Assembly: GCA_022747635.1 (NCBI GenBank)
Contig: JAKTNV010000005.1
Coordinates: 36,628,336 to 36,692,335 of the forward strand
DNA length: 64,000 bases
Direction: 5' to 3'
Origin: Hetaerina americana
Taxonomy: Eukaryota > Arthropoda > Insecta > Odonata > Calopterygidae
Shown here: positions 58,711 to 64,000 of the stretch, piece after piece
Layout: each line of letters opens with the position of its first letter
How positions within the stretch are numbered: position 1 is the stretch's first letter
Made by a program: the position numbers and the translations under genes
The notes under the pieces: generated by a model
What the model saw: only the letters and a program-made list of their open reading frames with translations
The model's database searches: none
Told to the model about the DNA's origin: nothing

Positions 58711-59846
58711 AGTTCCCATATATTTTCTCATCTGATCTCTCACTATTTTCAACATTTTCTATATTTCAGTTTTTCATGCAAGGGTTCTTGCAACTTGTCA
58801 TTAAAGTATGAGTCAAAATCTTGTGGTCTGCATTGGTTTTGTGTAATTGCAGAGTTTTTACATCTCCATAAGTGTTCTATTTAAGTGTCATCTATTTTCC
58901 CCATTTTCCATATGTGTAGATTGTTCATTGTAAAATGTCATTACTTAACAAATTGTTTGTGTGTGTGTGAGTGAAACATGTAGAGATCATGTTTGTGATA
59001 AAGTAAAGAATGAGAATTATATATACCAATAAATTCATTTTTGTGTATTTAATAGAATATTGGTCTCCAGTGGGTTGCATTCACCAAAAGATACATTTTT
59101 AAAATAAACAAGGGTGGTTAATCTCCAAAAAATTAGGAAAATAGCAGTCAAAACTTTTTTCAGTACTCCATTGTTGCTAAATGAATGATTAGTTGTACAA
59201 ATTCCTTATAAAAAGCATTGATTAGTTAAATTTTCCAGGCAAATGCAACAATAATACCAATTGTACATGATATATTGAATTAATCCTCAAAAATAAACAA
59301 ATTTTCTGTGGAGGAAAGTTTGGTAATTACCATAGTTTCCCATCGATACAAAAATGTTCAGATGATTGAAGAAATGATGATGTGTGTTATGTAATGAAAA
59401 TAGAAAAAAAGCAAAACATAGACGTATTTTTCACACACACATCCAATATAGGCGTATTTTTACACACACTATGCATAATTTGTGTGTATGTGTGTGTGTA
59501 CATATATATAATACTCATTTATTTAGAAACAGATATAAGGAAAAGGAATAGGAACACACAAAGGACGATCACAGGAGAGGTGGGGAAGGTGGAATCCAGC
59601 AGATCACGAATGTATAAATATTTCCTAGACTGGGATATGTAAATGCAGATGCGAGGCATCTATACACGTTCAAGATAACTATGAAACCCTGGGTGCGCAG
59701 TATCTATACAATTTCATGATAAATACAAAGTTCTGGGTGCATGTTATACATAAGATGCACATTATTGATGGGGAAATACAGAAGTGTAAATCAATTGAAT
59801 GGAATGGTTTTTACAGTAATCATTTTTATTCATATTGCATTCTAAT
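58711..59846. other. Downstream of SART3
   Basis: Possible extended 3' UTR to the second AATAAA at 59028, then AT-rich sequence with a short TGTG/TATA microsatellite near 59480-59510. Confidence 0.5.
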
Positions 59847-60115
59847 AGGGGAAGCGGTAGTCCAGTGGGTAGTGTTGAACTACTGGCCAGAGGGCCTGGG
59901 TTCAATTCCTGGGCATGCCTCCAAGCACCCTCAGCTTCACCCGAGGTTTGTGATTTTTGGGGTACAGACGTTCCTAAACTAAAGGAAACTACAGCTGGAC
60001 AGGGGAAGAGGCTGATCCCCCAACCCTGATGTGTGAATAGGCTAATTAGGTATGATCTACCCTCACGTATGTGAGGGTAGAGCTCACCTCTGACTGACCA
60101 CAATGCCAAAATATA
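59847..60115 (+). repeat. tRNA-derived SINE, about 269 bp
   Basis: The head looks like a tRNA: A-box-like TAGTCCAGTGG at about 59858 and B-box GGTTCAATTCC at about 59901. The body (CTCAGCTTCACCC, ATTTTTGGGG, CCAACCCTGATGTGTGAAT, TACCCTCACGTATG) is shared with a decayed copy at 47895-48145. No long poly(A) tail. Confidence 0.8.
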
Positions 60116-61324
60116 TTATTCCTGTGAAATAAAATATTGTGGCATTGCAAAGTTATAGTGTTTCAGTATGAAATTAATGAATTCCATAAAGTCAAACCTT
60201 AAACAACTGATTAATTTCCAGAGCTGAAGATTCAAAATGCAGTATTCTTTAGTTAATATTTTTAATTTTGTAAAAATGATTATACTTGAATTGGTACATA
60301 ATTAATACAATTCATTTCATGACTCTGGGTGTAAGACCATCATCATTTGTGTGCCAGTACCTACCCATATTGTTTCTTTTTACCATTTTTTTAATATCCG
60401 ACTTTGATGTTTATCTGATTTTTTGAGTTTTCTTTGTTATACGCCCTTCTTTATAATTAATTTTTTATAAGGTTTGAAATGTTGTAACCTATCAAAATCA
60501 ATGGAGCCTTCTCATACAACTTACCTCCTCTACCCCTCTTTTTATCATTCTGAAATATGCCCACCATCTATTGAATCTTGGTTTCGTGGCATTATGCAAT
60601 GGGAATATTTGTGTTGTTGATGTCCCGTCGAATGTGCTATTTGAATTGAATCTATACATACATAGGAGTTATTAGCATTTCATTGTCTTATGAGCAAATT
60701 TATTTACTCTGTTATTAGCATTTCATTGTCTTATGAGCAAATTTATTTACTCTAATTGCTGCCGAATCAGCTCATAAGCACCTAGATAGTGAAAGAATTT
60801 GCGTCTCAAAAGAATTTTTTCCTATACATGTTTAATGTTTCCACGTTTTATGCATGAACAGCATTACTAATAAGACTCCATATATGTGTGAAGTATTTGC
60901 CCATTCCTCCCTTCACCATTATGAGTTTATCTTATGAAATATGGGGAAAGGAATAATTATGTTCTCCAGAAATTAAAGCAGTAACTCTTGCACCCATTCC
61001 TTGAACAGGCCTAGGTTTTTGAGGATGAAAAACAATTTCATGAGAATATCTGCGTGTCACTGAAAGGCCTCTAGTTCGTGTTGAGCAGGAAACAAAAATA
61101 TGGAATGCACAGTCTGGCCTGTATGCTTTTATAGGTGGAAACCACTGATAAACTGAAATTCATAAAAGAGTTCATAGAAGTGGAAAGGTTAACGCATCTT
61201 CAATGATTAACTCTGCGATGGCATGCTGTATTTTTAAACTTTGGAATGGCTTAGAAACGTGGAAGGTAAGTTCGTCGTAGCGTTTTAAGGTGTTTTAGTT
61301 ATCTTGGTAGTGTCATCATTCAAG
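60116..61324. other. No gene recognised
   Basis: Only the 43-bp tandem duplication stands out. Confidence 0.55.
60668..60753. repeat. Perfect 43-bp tandem duplication
   Basis: 60668-60710 and 60711-60753 are identical, starting GTTATTAGCATTTCATTG and ending TTTATTTACTCT. Confidence 0.95.
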
Positions 61325-62460
61325 GCAGGTTTTGGATGGACACAAACTGAACACCACAACATTTCTAAATCTTACAAAACCTGAAACCCAACACTACCCT
61401 TGTTCAACCCTTGTTTTCATTTTAAAATAACTCAATTCCTTAAACAACCAATTTATTTCCAGAGCTGACAAGTAAATTCAAAAAGATGCAAAATTCCTCA
61501 GTTAATATTTCATTATATCCCATCCATATCCCATTATATCCTGTCCATTTTTACCTATCTTCATTCCACCTAACAAGCCTATTCTTTTACTCCATCCTAA
61601 TTAGCTTGACATTCTCCCTGTCATGCATGGTTTGAGTAAAAATTTTTGGAAAATAGATTTATTTCTGATATTGTGATGCCTCAAAATTCTTCAAAGTACA
61701 TCCCTTGAGCCTGGAAACACTTTTGCCAGAGGCTTTTCCCCGACTCAAAGAATCCCTGGTAGGCAGAACCAGGAAGGCCCTTGGGTGTACGTGTGCAAGC
61801 GCCCTTGACAGCATTTAGGGTCCCATGGCGGTGTCCTTTTAGGGTGGATTTTACTTCTGGGAATAGGAAATAGTCTGCTGGTGCCAAGTTGGATTTAAGG
61901 GGGGTGGGGAAACATTGCAATGTTATTCCAGGTCTTTGTAAGTAGACACTCAGCTCTGCTCTTGGTTGTCCATCAAGAACTTTGGGACAAGTTTAATGCA
62001 GGTCTCTTGCATCACCAAATTTTCAGTGATAATAATGTGCACTATCATCTTATTGATGTTGATTCTGTGATCATGTGCACACTTAACCGACAGTCTGAAT
62101 TCAGCACTTAATGCACACATCTGTAGACAATTGTTACTGATATTTATACATAAACCTTTTAGTCTTTAACATCCCAATGCATATCAAAATGCTCTTTATC
62201 TACTTTTCCTGCCTCCTTTGGATATCACCCGGCAAATCTCTCTCCCCACCCACCATGCCTAGTACCTTTTCATTTACATTTCCATCCATTTTGCCTTTTC
62301 CATCTCTATCTTGTTTGATAAGTCGCCAATGTATGCCTAATTTCTTTCTTCAATTACTAAGTTTGCATGCTTCACAAAACCACTATCCACATCAGTTTTC
62401 ACTAATCTTTTCTTAACATCCTTTCTCATTATCCCCTTTATCAACTTCCGGCTCCTCATA
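61325..62460 (-). mobile_element. RTE-like 3' fragment, interrupted by mariner sequence
   Basis: The end AAGGCAGGTTTTGGATGG at about 61325 matches the family 3' end. The segment 62160-62460 (plus strand: TCTACTTTTCCTGCCTCC, then CCCACCCACCATGCCTAGTA) aligns with the coding tail at 51990-52240. The mariner fragment 61681-61925 lies between. Highly decayed. Confidence 0.55.
61681..61925 (-). pseudogene. Mariner transposase C-terminal fragment
   Basis: 79 open codons with LAPADYFLFPEVKSTLKGHR (third catalytic Asp) and a WQKCFQAQGMYFEEF end. Catalytic N-terminal parts are absent. Sits between two pieces of an RTE-like 3' fragment, so probably inserted into it. Confidence 0.8.
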
Positions 62461-64000
62461 AAATATCCTTTGCCTAATGTAATTCTTCTTCTTATTTCCA
62501 TACTCCTTTGACCATCTTGGTCCAGATCCGTTCAACTGCTTAATGTTCATCTTAAAATCAGTTTTTAATGGGGGACATTTGGTCTTGCAATTTCAGGAAA
62601 AGGTGTAAACTGTTTGATGTAAAAGGCCCGAAGTTTTGAAATATCACCATATCTATGATAAAATATTCTGACTTATAACAATAGTAATTTCATTAAATGA
62701 AAATTGGAGGATTTTTCTTTATCCTTGCTTGAAATTGAACCCCCTCTCATCCTTTTTCAGGGAAATGGTTCCTGTAAAAACTCATCCAATGTTCCCAGGA
62801 CATGTGGAATCCCCTCCTTAAATTCTGGATTTGAAGTACAGGTCATTAATTTTGTTATTGTGGGATGCATACTCTGTCATTTTTTCTTTATGATTTGAAA
62901 GAAAACAAAAATGATGGAAGATGGTACCAGATATCGAGAGGAAAAAATTAAAATTTATTGAAAACTGAGAAATGAAAGTTTTGTGATTCCATTCATTATT
63001 TTCAGAGAATCTTTCCAAAAAGTTACTGTTTGTTTTTGTGCTCCCTTGTCTTCAATAGCTTACTATTCAAGTTCGATTGTATTGGAGCAAGGAATGGAAG
63101 CCTCATTATTATGCAGCCTTCTTTGAGCCTGGGTCCTTGGGATTAATATACCAAAAAAGCTGCTGAAACCAGCAAGAGAATTTAGAAACACCATGAAAAT
63201 CAACCAGGTTATCATGAAGGAATCGGGTGTTATCAATAAGGATAGCAGTGTAGAAACATTGTTCACCAAATTTTACCTGTAACCCTCTATTTTCATCACA
63301 GTGACTCCATTATATGTCTAGAAGGTGATTTTAACTTTGTACCAGAAGTCATCCAATGTTGTCAGTGCATGGAGCAGGAGGAAACTAGCTCTATGGTCTG
63401 ATCTAATAGTTCATACTGTCTCTATACCTTTTTCAAGACCTGTAAATGTTATTGAAATCGTCATAACTATTTGTATTCCAAAATTTTTCTCTTTAGAAAA
63501 GAGGCGGCATGTCCAGTAACTTCACTTAATAATTTTTAAAACCCTCAAAGCCAGGTTTTGCTTCACTATTCTTGTTCAATAAATTGCCAACTGTATTTCT
63601 TCACTTTGATTTAAGCATTATGTCTCAAAGGATTAGTCAGCTAACCATCTTCAATGACCTTATATTTATCACCATAAGGGGGGGGGGGATACTACAAAGT
63701 GCTTCATGAAGCTTTTTAATCACACAAAATAACATGTCTTGTAGTTTTAAGCACCTCTACCACCTTAGTCATGATATTGAGCATTGTTTCAAAAATACTA
63801 TCAGATGTAACTGGAATTCAAAATCTATCAGTTGCCTTCAAATTCGAACCCTATACCACTTCTAATTTTCCTAGGAAGGTACATATGTTACCAAAGAAAC
63901 CAAAGCAGTTGAAATATGTTGAAGTTTATAATGTGTGGGGCAACAAAGAGGAGCAGTTTTATTTGCCTTTTTGACACCATATTCTCAGATATTTTATTGG
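62461..64000. other. No gene recognised
   Basis: AT-rich with scattered short frames; no family assignable. Confidence 0.5.

Noticed and set aside
60660..60760. CRISPR-like array
   Set aside because: Two adjacent identical units without spacers in a eukaryotic sequence: a plain tandem duplication.

Overview
The window looks like nuclear DNA of an arthropod, most likely an insect. The genes have GT-AG introns, the base composition is AT-rich, there is a microsomal P450 of the insect CYP3-clan type, and mariner, Ty3/gypsy and several non-LTR retroelements are present. The gypsy primer-binding site matches the 3' end of an insect tRNA-Lys(CUU). No species can be named from sequence alone.

Three host transcription units are supported. 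(1) On the minus strand, 21162 to 10567, a four-exon cytochrome P450; the splice phases close exactly to 535 codons and all haem-binding signatures are present. (2) On the plus strand, 40849 to 58407, a 15-exon SART3 gene (967 codons): HAT repeats, two RRMs and a C-terminal LSm-contact tail, the U4/U6 snRNP recycling factor. (3) On the minus strand, 30209 to 26342, a candidate two-exon 3' end of a gene I do not recognise, joined by a phase-compatible intron and ending in a charged helical C-terminus.

Most of the rest is mobile DNA. 1-10 kb: SINE-like repeats, a mariner deletion derivative with perfect 33-bp inverted repeats and TA duplications, a decayed antisense RTE-like element and a 144-bp palindrome inside it. 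10-21 kb: P450 introns carrying a 3' L2/CR1-like reverse-transcriptase fragment, an RTE-like remnant, a ruined mariner and long (TA)n tracts. 21-32 kb: mostly unassigned, with a mariner scrap and the candidate gene. 32.0-38.5 kb: a young Ty3/gypsy element on the minus strand, with LTRs differing at 2 of 723 bases and a 4-bp target duplication; its gag and integrase remain, but an apparent in-frame deletion has removed most of protease and all of reverse transcriptase and RNase H. 39.4-40.5 kb: an RTE-like fragment split into two opposite-facing halves. 41-58 kb: SART3 with element fragments in introns 5, 7, 8, 11 and 13. 58.7-64 kb: a tRNA-derived SINE, an RTE-like 3' fragment interrupted by a mariner fragment, and otherwise nothing recognisable.

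The host genes show no functional linkage: one is a detoxification or metabolic enzyme, one a housekeeping splicing factor, one unknown. The main structure of interest is the layered mobile DNA, the non-autonomous gypsy copy and the unrecognised gene.
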